In this document: positions 1-6,422 of the stretch, in pieces | Position numbering within the stretch: the first letter of the stretch is position 1 | Layout: each line of letters begins with the position of its first letter | Assembly: GCA_014376885.1 (NCBI GenBank) | Contig: JACMQR010000291.1 | Span: 1 to 7,847 of the forward strand | Direction of reading: 5' to 3' | DNA: 7,847 bases | From: Polaromonas sp. | GTDB lineage: Bacteria > Pseudomonadota > Gammaproteobacteria > Burkholderiales > Burkholderiaceae_C | Program-made: the position numbers and the translations under genes | Notes under the pieces: model-generated | Databases searched by the model: none | What the model was told of the DNA's origin: nothing | The model's input: only the letters and a program-made list of their open reading frames with translations

Positions 1-296
1 CCAGGCCCAGCGCCTGCAGCATGCCCAGGGCCATCAAGGCGGCGATGCCCTGCCCGTTCGGCGGCAGCTCGTGCACCACCGAGCCGGCAAAGGGCTGCGC
101 CAGCGTGCCGCACCAGTCGGCGCGGTGGCTGGCCAGGTCGCCTTCGGTCAGCGCCCCGCCATGGGCTCTGGCATGCGCGGCGATGCGCCAGGCCAGCGCA
201 CCGCTGTAAAACGCCTTGCCATGGCTGTCGGCAATCGCTTCCAGCGTGGCGGCATGGCCTGCGCCGCGAAACAGCTCGCCGGCCCGTGGGGCGGCC
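1..296 (-). pseudogene. Internal fragment of a gamma-glutamyltransferase family gene, 5' part lost
   Basis: Read on the minus strand from about 296 to the window edge, one open frame encodes about 98 residues typical of the middle of gamma-glutamyltransferases (Ntn-hydrolases that cleave gamma-glutamyl bonds, usually exported). Recognisable stretches are PRAGELFRGAGHAATLEAIA, then FYSGALAWRIAAHARAHGGA, then a HELPPNGQGIAALMALGML motif. In the family these lie well before the autocatalytic threonine that begins the small subunit, so the catalytic part would be beyond the left edge and cannot be judged. There is no start codon, signal peptide or N-terminal half: the similarity begins abruptly at about 289, where the upstream DNA encodes a Bug/TctC receptor in another frame. 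I therefore call it a 5'-truncated remnant. The family assignment is strong; pseudogene status is inferred from the missing beginning. Confidence 0.8.
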
Positions 297-1057
297 GTTC
301 TTGACATGCGGCATGCCCGACGCAATGGTATCGATCAGCATCTGCACCGAGCCGGCAATCACATCGGGAATGGCCAACGCCGTGCCCTTGCAGGGCACAT
401 GGGTGATGAAGATGCCTGTCTGGGCCTTGAACGCTTCGGTGGTCAGGTGCACGATGGTGCCGTTGCCGTTGCCGCTGCCGCTGCTCGCATAGTTGAGCTG
501 GCCGGGCGCTTTCTGGCGTAGTCGATCAGCTCGGCCATGGTTTTGACCGGCGGCGACGGCGTGACCAGCAGCACGCTGGCGGCGTCGGCCAGGTGCGCGA
601 CCGGCGTGAAATCCTTGACCGCGTCGCAGGGCAGCCGCGGCATGAGGTGCGGCGAAATCGCGCGGGTGCTGCTGGTCGTGAGCAGCAGCGTGTGGCCATC
701 GGCCATGGCCTTGGCGGCTTCGGCTGAACCGATGGTGCCGCCCGCGCCAGCCTTGTTGTCAATGATGATCTGCTGGCCGATGTCCCGGGACACGCGCTGC
801 GCGATCACCCGCGCCACCTGGTCGGTGGCGCCGCGGGCGGGAAACGGCACCACCAGGCGCACCGGCCTCTCGGGCCAGGCAGGGGCTGGTGTTTGGGAAT
901 AGGCAGCCAGCGCCGCAGCGCTGAGCGCAATCGCTGTGGCGATTTGACAAGACCTGACCACATCACGCACGCGAATTTTCCTGAGAGATGGGCGGAAGAC
1001 GGGTGGCAGATGGGTGCGGGCGCTGCGGCCATCCAGAAAAAGCCTGGCCCGCATCAT
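291..1057 (-). pseudogene. Bug/TctC-type periplasmic substrate-binding receptor, frameshifted and truncated
   Basis: The product resembles the Bug (TctC) solute receptors of tripartite tricarboxylate transporters, which bind small carboxylates in the periplasm. From the ATG at 1057 (preceded by AAGGG, with a second ATG directly after it) there is a long basic leader. A hydrophobic signal core follows at about residues 38-53, and then the mature start WPERPVRLVVPFPARGATDQ. Further family motifs follow: VIAQRVSRDIGQQIIIDNKA, GAGGTIGSAEAAKA and PVAHLADAASVLLV. The frame breaks near 501-507. Adding one base there restores QLNYASSGSGNGTIVHLTTE and continues to DTIASGMPHVKNGR. Similarity ends at about 291, roughly 255 residues in, where family members run to about 320, because gamma-glutamyltransferase sequence takes over. 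With both a frameshift and a lost C-terminus it is almost certainly inactive. The ligand cannot be inferred. An upstream in-frame ATG at 1210 is less likely as a start. Confidence 0.85.
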
Positions 1058-1142
1058 GGAAACACCCTTGCCGTGTGGCAATTGGGGAAAGCCAGCGGTC
1101 TGGCGGGTCAACACCGGGCCCGGCGCCCTGCTGGGCAGCCGA

Positions 1143-1171
1143 GCAGGTGGGCAGGTGGGCAGGTGGGCAGG
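1143..1171. repeat. 8-bp tandem repeat, about 3.6 copies
   Basis: The unit GCAGGTGG is repeated exactly three times and followed by a partial GCAGG. It lies about 90-115 bp upstream of the Bug pseudogene start, in the 210-bp gap after ntrC. Since 8 is not a multiple of 3, a change in copy number would shift any frame read through it. This is one more reason to prefer the start at 1057 over the upstream ATG at 1210. Nothing indicates a function. Confidence 0.85.
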
Positions 1172-1224
1172 CATTTTTGAAATAGCCCTGGTGCCGCCGG
1201 CCCGACACAATCAGCGCTATTGAT

Positions 1225-1252
1225 TAAGTAGCATTATTTGTTTACTGGACAA
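1225..1252 (-). promoter_or_regulatory. Possible sigma-70 promoter and dyad upstream of the Bug remnant
   Basis: A short AT-rich stretch after the ntrC stop contains, on the minus strand, TTGTCC (1252-1247), a 16-bp spacer and TACTTA (1230-1225). The -10 region overlaps an imperfect 17-bp dyad at 1216-1232 (GCTATTGATTAAGTAGC on the plus strand), which could be an operator. Both promoter boxes are weak matches. The support is the position between ntrC and the Bug gene and the local drop in GC. I see no convincing intrinsic terminator for ntrC here, so read-through is possible. Confidence 0.3.
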
Positions 1253-1267
1253 GCACGGCGACCGCTT

Positions 1268-2806
1268 TCATTCCAGATCCAGCTCCTGGATCTTGCGCGT
1301 GATGGTATTGCGCCCGATGCCCAGCTTGTGGGCCGCCTCGATGCGCCGGCCGTTGGTGTTGGCCAGCGCCGCCTGGATCAGCCGTGACTCGACCCGGCGG
1401 ATCAGCACATCCCAGACGTCGCTGCGCCCCGACACCAGCAAGGCCAGCGCCTCGGCCTCCAGACCGGTTTCCCAGTGCGAAGCGGCCGGGCCGCCGGATT
1501 CGCCCGTCAACCCGGCCAGCACCGCCGGCTCGGTTGGACAGGAAAGCGCCGGCCCTGGCGCGACATCGCCAGCCCGCTCCTGCCGGGGCAATCCAGCATT
1601 TTCAACCGCTGTCGGCAGTGGCGATGGCCTGGCTGCCGGCGTGGCGCCCAGCACCTCCGGCGGCAGGTCCTTGGGCTCGACCACCTGGGCCGGCGCCATG
1701 ACGGTCAGCCAGTGGCAGATGTTTTCCAGCTGCCGCACATTGCCTGGAAAAGCGAACAGGCTGAGCTGCTGCAAAGCCGCCTCGGAAATCCGCTTGGGGT
1801 CGACGCCGAGCTGCTTGGCGCTTTGCTGCAAAAAGTGGCGCGTCAGCATGAACACATCCTCGCGCCGCTCGCGCAGCGCCGGCAGCCGCAGGCGGATTAC
1901 ATTGAGGCGGTGAAACAGGTCTCCCCGGAAGCCGCCGTCCTTCACGCGCTGTTCCAGATCCTGGTGGGTGGCGGCAATCACCCGCACATTGGACTTGACC
2001 GCGTTGTGGCCGCCGACACGGTAAAAACTGCCATCGCTGAGCACCCGCAGCAGCCGGGTCTGCAGGTCAAACGGCATGTCGCCGATCTCGTCGAGAAACA
2101 AGGTACCGCCGTCGGCCTGCTCGAAGCGGCCGCGGCGCAGGGTCTGCGCGCCGGTGAAGGCGCCGCGCTCATGGCCGAACAGCTCGCTTTCCAGCAGGTC
2201 TTTCGGAATGGCGGCGGTGTTGATGGCAATGAACGGCCCGTTGGCACGCGGCGAATGCTTGTGCAGCGCGCGCGCCACCAGCTCCTTGCCCGAGCCGGAT
2301 TCGCCGGTGATCATCACCGTGACCATGCTCTGGCTCAGGCGGCCGATGGCCCGGAACACATCCTGCATGGCCGGCGCCTGGCCAAGCATTTCGGGTGCAT
2401 CGGCCATGCGCTCCTCGGCGATTTCCTCGCGCTGGCTTTCCTCGACGGCGCGTCGTATCAGCTCGACCGCCTTGTGCAGGTCGAACGGCTTGGGCAGGTA
2501 CTCGAAAGCGCCCCCCTGAAAGGCCGAGACCGCGCTGTCCAAGTCGGAAAAGGCCGTCATGATGATGACCGGCAGGCCAGGCAGCCGGGCCTTGACCTTG
2601 TCCAGCAGGTCCAGGCCCGAGCCGCCGGGCATGCGGATGTCGCTGACCAGGATCTGCGGCCCGTCGCCTTCGGCCGCGTTGTCCAGCGCGGCCAGCACCT
2701 CGCGCGGGTTGGTGAAGCTGCGAGTCGGCAGGTTTTCCCTCAGTAAGGCCTTTTCCAGGACGAACCGGATGGACTGGTCATCATCAACAATCCAGATCGG
2801 TTTCAT
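1268..2806 (-). CDS. glnG: Nitrogen regulation response regulator NtrC (NR(I)), sigma-54 activator
   Basis: This 512-residue protein is a bacterial enhancer-binding regulator of nitrogen assimilation genes; phosphorylated by NtrB, it oligomerises and uses ATP to open sigma-54 promoters. The receiver domain covers about residues 3-120, with the acidic pocket DDD at 8-10, phospho-acceptor Asp56 in SDIRMPG and Lys106 in YLPKPF. The AAA+ domain spans about 140-380: Walker A GESGSGKE (168-175), the sigma-54 contact loop GAFTGA (215-220), Walker B GGTLFLDE (233-240) and a PGNVRQLEN sensor region (354-362). A Fis-type helix-turn-helix closes the protein (about 477-508, ending GIGRNTITRKIQELDLE). It is longer than enteric NtrC (about 469 residues); the excess is a Pro/Ala/Gly-rich linker at about 383-450. 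The start at 2806 gives the canonical N-terminus MKPIWIVDDD and has AAGGA nine bases upstream. It follows ntrB by 58 bp, probably in the same transcript. Confidence 0.97.
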   Translation of the reverse strand: MKPIWIVDDDQSIRFVLEKALLRENLPTRSFTNPREVLAALDNAAEGDGPQILVSDIRMPGGSGLDLLDKVKARLPGLPVIIMTAFSDLDSAVSAFQGGAFEYLPKPFDLHKAVELIRRAVEESQREEIAEERMADAPEMLGQAPAMQDVFRAIGRLSQSMVTVMITGESGSGKELVARALHKHSPRANGPFIAINTAAIPKDLLESELFGHERGAFTGAQTLRRGRFEQADGGTLFLDEIGDMPFDLQTRLLRVLSDGSFYRVGGHNAVKSNVRVIAATHQDLEQRVKDGGFRGDLFHRLNVIRLRLPALRERREDVFMLTRHFLQQSAKQLGVDPKRISEAALQQLSLFAFPGNVRQLENICHWLTVMAPAQVVEPKDLPPEVLGATPAARPSPLPTAVENAGLPRQERAGDVAPGPALSCPTEPAVLAGLTGESGGPAASHWETGLEAEALALLVSGRSDVWDVLIRRVESRLIQAALANTNGRRIEAAHKLGIGRNTITRKIQELDLE

Positions 2807-2864
2807 GCAGTGGCATCCTTTTGCTGCAAGCAGCAGTAATCGTCGAAATGAAGGGCTGCAGACC

Positions 2865-3977
2865 TCAGGGCAGCGGTATCAGCAGCTTGAAGTCTGTATG
2901 GCCGGGCCGGCTGTCGCACTCGATCAAGCCGTGGTGCTGCTGGACAAAGGTTTGCGCCAATGTCAGTCCCAGCCCCGAGCCGCCCGCACGCCCCGACACC
3001 AGGGGATAGAAAATGCGGTCCTTGATCGCGTCCGGAACACCCGGCCCGTTGTCCATCACATGCAATTCCAGTGCCAGGCGATAGCGTTTCTTGCCAAACG
3101 TGGTTTGCCGGGCCACCCGGGTCTTGAAGGTGATTTCGGCATCGCCCGTGGCCATGCGTTCGGCCAGCTCCTGGGCGGCATTGTGGGCAATGTTCAGCAC
3201 CGCCTGGATCAGTTGCTCGCGGTCGCCGCGAAACTCCGGAATCGACGTGTCGTAGTCGCGCACCACCCGCAGGCCACGGGGAAATTCGGCCAGAATGAGC
3301 GAGCGCACCCGCTCGCACACCTCGTGGATGTTCACATCGCCCACCAGGTGCGGGCGGCGATGCGGCGCCAGCAGGCGGTCCACCAGCGTCTGCAGGCGGT
3401 CGGCCTCGTGGATGATGACTTGGGTGTATTCGGTCAACTCCTTGCCGATTTCCATTTGCAGCAATTGCGCCGCACCACGAATGCCGCCCAGGGGATTTTT
3501 GATTTCATGGGCCAGGTTGCGGATCAGCTCCTTGTTGGCCTGCGCCTGGTCGATGAGCCGCTCTTCCCGGTCCTGCTTGGCCTGCTGCTCCAGCGGCAGC
3601 AGCTCCACGATGGCTTCGCCCGGCGTGTCGGTCTGCGCCACCACCACATGCACCGGCAGCGGCTCGTGGTTCAGGCGGCGCAGCCAGGCGTCGTAGCGCA
3701 GGGCCGCGAACTCGTTGCTGCCCGCGCCCTCCAGGGCATGCTTGAGGATGTGCGGCTCGGTAAAGCATTCGGGCAGCTGCGAGCCTTCGATCGTGCGGCG
3801 CGACATGCCCAGCGCGTCTTCGAGCGCGGCGTTGGCAAACACCACGCAGCCGTCGGTGCGAACGACGGCCACCAAGGTGGCGAGCAGGTCAAAAGCCTGG
3901 AAGCGGGGCGTGCTGGTCGCGGCAAAAGCCGACAGGAAAGTAGGAATTAATGGCTTTTTCAAGCCGCCCATTTTCAT
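2865..3977 (-). CDS. glnL: Nitrogen sensor histidine kinase/phosphatase NtrB (NR(II))
   Basis: This 370-residue soluble kinase phosphorylates or dephosphorylates NtrC, in the known system under control of the PII protein. No membrane segment is visible, as expected for NtrB. A PAS-like sensor region covers about residues 28-125. The H-box NLAHEIKNPLGGIRGAAQLL carries the phospho-accepting His157. The ATP-binding domain shows the N-box around Asn266 (LNIAHNAAQE), G1 motif DNGPG (309-313) and G2 motif GGSGLGL (332-338). The length is close to the family norm. The start at 3977 is chosen for length; a second ATG two codons later is equally possible, and neither has a strong ribosome-binding site. 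The gene begins 22 bp after the DUF4124 gene and ends 58 bp before ntrC, so the three are probably co-transcribed. I see no NtrC site or -24/-12 promoter next to it. Confidence 0.96.
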   Translation of the reverse strand: MKMGGLKKPLIPTFLSAFAATSTPRFQAFDLLATLVAVVRTDGCVVFANAALEDALGMSRRTIEGSQLPECFTEPHILKHALEGAGSNEFAALRYDAWLRRLNHEPLPVHVVVAQTDTPGEAIVELLPLEQQAKQDREERLIDQAQANKELIRNLAHEIKNPLGGIRGAAQLLQMEIGKELTEYTQVIIHEADRLQTLVDRLLAPHRRPHLVGDVNIHEVCERVRSLILAEFPRGLRVVRDYDTSIPEFRGDREQLIQAVLNIAHNAAQELAERMATGDAEITFKTRVARQTTFGKKRYRLALELHVMDNGPGVPDAIKDRIFYPLVSGRAGGSGLGLTLAQTFVQQHHGLIECDSRPGHTDFKLLIPLP

Positions 3978-3999
3978 GCAAAAGCGGCCTGCTATCGTC

Positions 4000-4521
4000 C
4001 TAGTTGGCCGCGGGCAGCCGGGAAATTTCGCGTTTCAAGCCGGCAATGTCGCTCTGGCTGCGCGCAATGCCGTCCTTGAGGTCATTGGTGCGGTCCAGGT
4101 AACGCTGGTAGTTGCGCCCCTCGATACCCTGCTTTTCCGGCTCGCCATTGTTGTACTCCTTTTGCAGCTCGGCCAGCCGGGATTCGGACTTGCGCAGTTC
4201 GGCCTCCAGGATCAGGCGCGAGTCGCTGTCGCGGGCACGCTGGTCGGCACTGCCGTCCTGGCGAGCGCCTCCGGCGCCCGGTCCGGCGACCGCGCGGACC
4301 GGCGCCTTGGGCACCGGCGTGCCCTGCACCACGGTGACATTGCCGCCGGACACCGCCTTGCAGCCGCGCGACTGCGCTTCCTTGACATTGTTGATGTACT
4401 CCGGCGCGCTACCGCCCGCGCCGGTGCAACGAAAAATTTCCTGCGCCCAGGCGCTGTGGCCCCAGGGCAGGACAAGCATGCAGGCAATCGACAAAGAGCG
4501 CGGGAACCACATGTTTTTCAT
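4000..4521 (-). CDS. Secreted DUF4124-domain protein with C-terminal coiled coil, function unknown
   Basis: This 173-residue protein has a clear Sec signal peptide: a basic start, a hydrophobic core at about residues 10-20, and likely cleavage after AWA at position 26. The mature protein opens with QEIFRCTGAGGSAPEYINNV and reaches RGCKAV, the pattern of DUF4124 domains, with two cysteines (Cys32 and Cys54) that could form a disulfide. A Gly/Pro/Ala-rich hinge follows (about 65-90). Residues about 100-168 are highly charged with heptad-like spacing and probably form a coiled coil. It is expected to be periplasmic. Its place between glnA and ntrBC recalls the order in Comamonadaceae and relatives, but I know of no demonstrated role in nitrogen control. 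It lies 22 bp upstream of ntrB in the same direction. The start at 4521 has a poor ribosome-binding site; Met4 (4512) is an alternative. Confidence 0.88.
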   Translation of the reverse strand: MKNMWFPRSLSIACMLVLPWGHSAWAQEIFRCTGAGGSAPEYINNVKEAQSRGCKAVSGGNVTVVQGTPVPKAPVRAVAGPGAGGARQDGSADQRARDSDSRLILEAELRKSESRLAELQKEYNNGEPEKQGIEGRNYQRYLDRTNDLKDGIARSQSDIAGLKREISRLPAAN

Positions 4522-4658
4522 GGACTGGAGTTTAGCGTTTGAAGTCGCTCACAGGCAATGCGCGGTATCAAGGGCGTGGGGGCGGGCCAGTTTCAATCCA
4601 GCAGGCTCATTTTTCATCGCCTGCGCTGGGACAGTGCGGACTGCGCCCGGCTTGCCAC

Positions 4659-4688
4659 CCAGCCGGCCCGGCCGAAATCCCCGGCTGG
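4659..4688. repeat. Inverted repeat between the DUF4124 gene and the glnA terminator
   Basis: CCAGCCGG at 4659-4666 is matched by CCGGCTGG at 4681-4688, an 8-bp perfect inverted repeat around a 14-base centre. It sits next to the glnA terminator and about 140 bp upstream of the DUF4124 start. It has no T-run, so it is not itself a standard terminator. It could be an operator, an RNA hairpin or chance in GC-rich DNA. Confidence 0.45.
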
Positions 4689-4695
4689 ATTGGCC

Positions 4696-4727
4696 AAAAA
4701 AAAGGATGGCAAGCGCCATCCTTTTTT
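4696..4727 (-). terminator. Intrinsic terminator after glnA
   Basis: On the glnA transcript a perfect hairpin forms: GGATGGC pairs with GCCATCC around the four-base loop GCTT. The stem is flanked by six A on one side and eight T on the other. It begins about 40 bp after the glnA stop. The flanking A and T runs mean it could also act in the opposite direction, though no plus-strand gene is present to use it. It makes glnA a separate transcription unit from the DUF4124-ntrB-ntrC set, apart from read-through. Confidence 0.93.
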
Positions 4728-4765
4728 ATCTGCCGACATGCCGTAAAGCAAGCGGCTTTCGCCAG

Positions 4766-6181
4766 TTACAGCGAGTAGTACATCTCGAACTCGATCGGGT
4801 GCGTCGCCTGGCGCAAACGCGTCACTTCGCCCATCTTCAACTCGATGTAGGCGTCGAGCATGCTGTCGGTGAACACGCCGCCCTTGGTCAGGAAACCCCG
4901 GCCGACGTCGAGCGCCTCCAGCGCCTGGTCCAGGCTGTGGCAGACGGTCGGCACCAAGGCGTCTTCCTCGGGCGGCAGATGGTACAGGTCCTTGGTGGCG
5001 GCTTCGCCCGGATGGATCTTGTTTTCCACGCCGTCAAGGCCGGCCATCATCAGGGCTGCAAAGCCGAGGTACGGATTCATCAGCGGATCGGGGAAGCGCG
5101 CTTCGATGCGCCGGCCCTTGGGGTTGGCCACATAGGGAATGCGGATCGACGCGGAGCGGTTCTTGGCCGAGTAGGCCAGCTTGACCGGCGCCTCGTAGCC
5201 GGGCACCAGGCGCTTGTAGCTGTTGGTGCCGGGGTTGGTGATGGCGTTCAAAGCACGGGCGTGCTTGATGATGCCGCCGACATAGTACAGCGCGAAGTCC
5301 GACAATCCGGCATAGCCGTCGCCGGCGAACAGGTTCTTGCCGTCTTTCCAGATCGACTGGTGCACATGCATGCCCGAGCCGTTGTCGCCGACGATCGGCT
5401 TGGGCATGAAGGTGGCGGTCTTGCCGTAGGCATTGGCCACGTTGTGCACGACGTACTTCAAAACCTGCGTCCAGTCGGCACGCTCGACCAGCGTGCTGAA
5501 GCGGGTGCCGATCTCGTTCTGGCCGGCGCCAGCGACTTCATGGTGGAACACTTCGACCGGAATGCCCAGCGATTCAAGAATCAGCGACATTTCGGCGCGC
5601 ATGTCCTGCGTGCTGTCCACCGGCGGCACCGGAAAGTAGCCGCCCTTGACGGTCGGGCGGTGGCCGCGGTTGCCGCCTTCGAGCTTCTTGCCTGAATTCC
5701 AGGGCGCTTCGTATTCTTCGATCTTGAAGAAGGTGCCCGACATGTCGGTGTTCCAGCGCACGTCGTCAAAGATGAAAAATTCCGGCTCCGGTCCGAAGTA
5801 GGCGGTGTCGCCCAGGCCGGAGGACTTGAGGTAGGCTTCGGCGCGCTTGGCGATCGAGCGCGGGTCGCGGTCATAGGCCTTGCCGTCGCTTGGCTCGACA
5901 ACGTCGCAGCTCAGGAACAAGGTGGTCTCTTCGAAGAACGGATCAATGTTGGCCGTGGCCGGGTCAGGCATGAGCTGCATGTCCGAGGCTTCAATGCCCT
6001 TCCAGCCCGCAATCGACGAGCCGTCAAAGGCATGGCCGGAAACAAATTTGTCTTCGTCAAAATGGGATACGGGCACGGTGACATGCTGCTCTTTTCCCCG
6101 GGTGTCGGTGAAGCGAAAGTCAACAAACTTGACCTCGTTTTCCTTGACCATGTTCATGACGTCTGCGACGGTCTTTGCCAT
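4766..6181 (-). CDS. glnA: Glutamine synthetase type I (GSI-beta)
   Basis: This 471-residue enzyme makes glutamine from glutamate, ammonia and ATP and works as a cytoplasmic dodecamer. Visible family features are the DGSSI loop at 53-57 (active site at the subunit interface), GPEPEFF at 130-136 with metal-binding glutamates, GSGMHVHQS at 268-276 with the metal-binding histidine, [13 protein letters not shown] at 316-328, the ATP/glutamate-site arginines around NRSASIRIP (341-349), and [10 protein letters not shown], whose Tyr400 matches the tyrosine adenylylated by GlnE in regulated enzymes. This places it in the GSI-beta class, so adenylylation control is expected. The length matches the family. 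The start at 6181 gives [12 protein letters not shown] and has AGGAG six bases upstream; the open frame continues to 6373, but that extension is not family-like and contains the promoter. Expression is probably controlled by the sigma-54/NtrC elements upstream. Confidence 0.99.
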   Translation of the reverse strand: MAKTVADVMNMVKENEVKFVDFRFTDTRGKEQHVTVPVSHFDEDKFVSGHAFDGSSIAGWKGIEASDMQLMPDPATANIDPFFEETTLFLSCDVVEPSDGKAYDRDPRSIAKRAEAYLKSSGLGDTAYFGPEPEFFIFDDVRWNTDMSGTFFKIEEYEAPWNSGKKLEGGNRGHRPTVKGGYFPVPPVDSTQDMRAEMSLILESLGIPVEVFHHEVAGAGQNEIGTRFSTLVERADWTQVLKYVVHNVANAYGKTATFMPKPIVGDNGSGMHVHQSIWKDGKNLFAGDGYAGLSDFALYYVGGIIKHARALNAITNPGTNSYKRLVPGYEAPVKLAYSAKNRSASIRIPYVANPKGRRIEARFPDPLMNPYLGFAALMMAGLDGVENKIHPGEAATKDLYHLPPEEDALVPTVCHSLDQALEALDVGRGFLTKGGVFTDSMLDAYIELKMGEVTRLRQATHPIEFEMYYSL

Positions 6182-6187
6182 CAAAAT

Positions 6188-6192
6188 CTCCT
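6188..6192 (-). promoter_or_regulatory. Ribosome-binding site fixing the glnA start
   Basis: The minus strand reads AGGAG, then the six bases ATTTTG, then the ATG at 6181. This strong Shine-Dalgarno sequence decides the start against the 64-codon upstream extension that is open in the same frame. Confidence 0.92.
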
Positions 6193-6234
6193 GTGCTGGA
6201 TGGTGGTTTAAAAATCTGATTTGGCGCTGCTGAA

Positions 6235-6250
6235 TGCACTTTTTATGCCA
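6235..6250 (-). promoter_or_regulatory. Sigma-54 (-24/-12) promoter of glnA
   Basis: The minus strand reads TGGCATAAAAAGTGCA. This fits the RpoN pattern TGGCAY-N6-TGCW with the required GG-to-GC spacing; the main deviation is G in place of the first T of the TTGC box. Transcription would start near 6224, leaving a leader of about 43 bases that carries the AGGAG site. Together with the upstream NtrC palindrome and the adjacent ntrBC genes, this is the expected nitrogen-responsive promoter. Confidence 0.88.
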
Positions 6251-6302
6251 AAGCTGACAACTGTCGAGTTTAGGGCCTTGTCTTTGAACAGCGACCGCCA
6301 TT

Positions 6303-6319
6303 GTCGCCAATGAAAAGCA
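6303..6319 (-). promoter_or_regulatory. Possible second, weak NtrC site
   Basis: On the minus strand TGCTTTTCATTGGCGAC keeps the TGC half and the TGG of the NtrC palindrome but is otherwise degenerate. Its centre is 63 bp from the strong site, six helical turns, so both would face the same side of the DNA. It is suggestive only. Confidence 0.3.
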
Positions 6320-6365
6320 ACTGGCATCGAATGAAACAGAACTTTGAAAGAAAATCAGCCACTGG

Positions 6366-6382
6366 CGCACCACAAGCGTGCA
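6366..6382 (-). promoter_or_regulatory. NtrC-binding palindrome (glnA enhancer)
   Basis: The minus strand reads TGCACGCTTGTGGTGCG. It has the TGCAC-N7-GTGC architecture of known NtrC sites (compare the enteric glnA site TGCACCAACATGGTGCT). Its centre is about 150 bp upstream of the predicted sigma-54 transcription start, a normal enhancer distance. Confidence 0.83.
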
Positions 6383-6394
6383 TTTGTCCAGTTT

Positions 6395-6422
6395 ATTTTA
6401 GAAATTCAGTTCATCGCACCAA
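6395..6422 (-). promoter_or_regulatory. Possible sigma-70 promoter upstream of glnA
   Basis: TTGGTG (6422-6417) and TAAAAT (6400-6395) are separated by 16 bp on the minus strand. The -35 lies partly in the last codons of the cinA-like gene. Transcription would start close to 6388, immediately before the NtrC palindrome, so bound NtrC could block it. This mimics the enteric arrangement in which NtrC represses a sigma-70 promoter and activates a sigma-54 one. The boxes are only moderate matches. Confidence 0.3.

Noticed and set aside
1475..2746. Long plus-strand open frame (423 codons) opposite ntrC
   Set aside because: It is the antisense shadow of a fully recognisable ntrC in GC-rich DNA; its product shows no family features.
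2559..3950. Long plus-strand open frame (463 codons) opposite ntrB and the start of ntrC
   Set aside because: It is an antisense shadow with repetitive Gln/Arg/Ala composition and no recognisable domain; ntrB on the other strand explains the DNA.
4522..4660. Sigma-70 promoter for the DUF4124 gene (TTGCCT-N18-TAAACT near 4528-4557)
   Set aside because: The boxes are weak and the -10 lies almost at the start codon, which would give a leaderless transcript. Not supported well enough to list.
4112..5695. Long plus-strand open frame (527 codons) spanning the DUF4124 gene, the terminator and part of glnA
   Set aside because: It runs through the intrinsic terminator and antisense to conserved glnA codons; no domain is visible.
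6182..6373. 64-codon N-terminal extension of glnA to an ATG at 6373
   Set aside because: Glutamine synthetase begins at [10 protein letters not shown], which has AGGAG at the right distance. The extension is not family-like and covers the sigma-54 promoter and part of the NtrC site.
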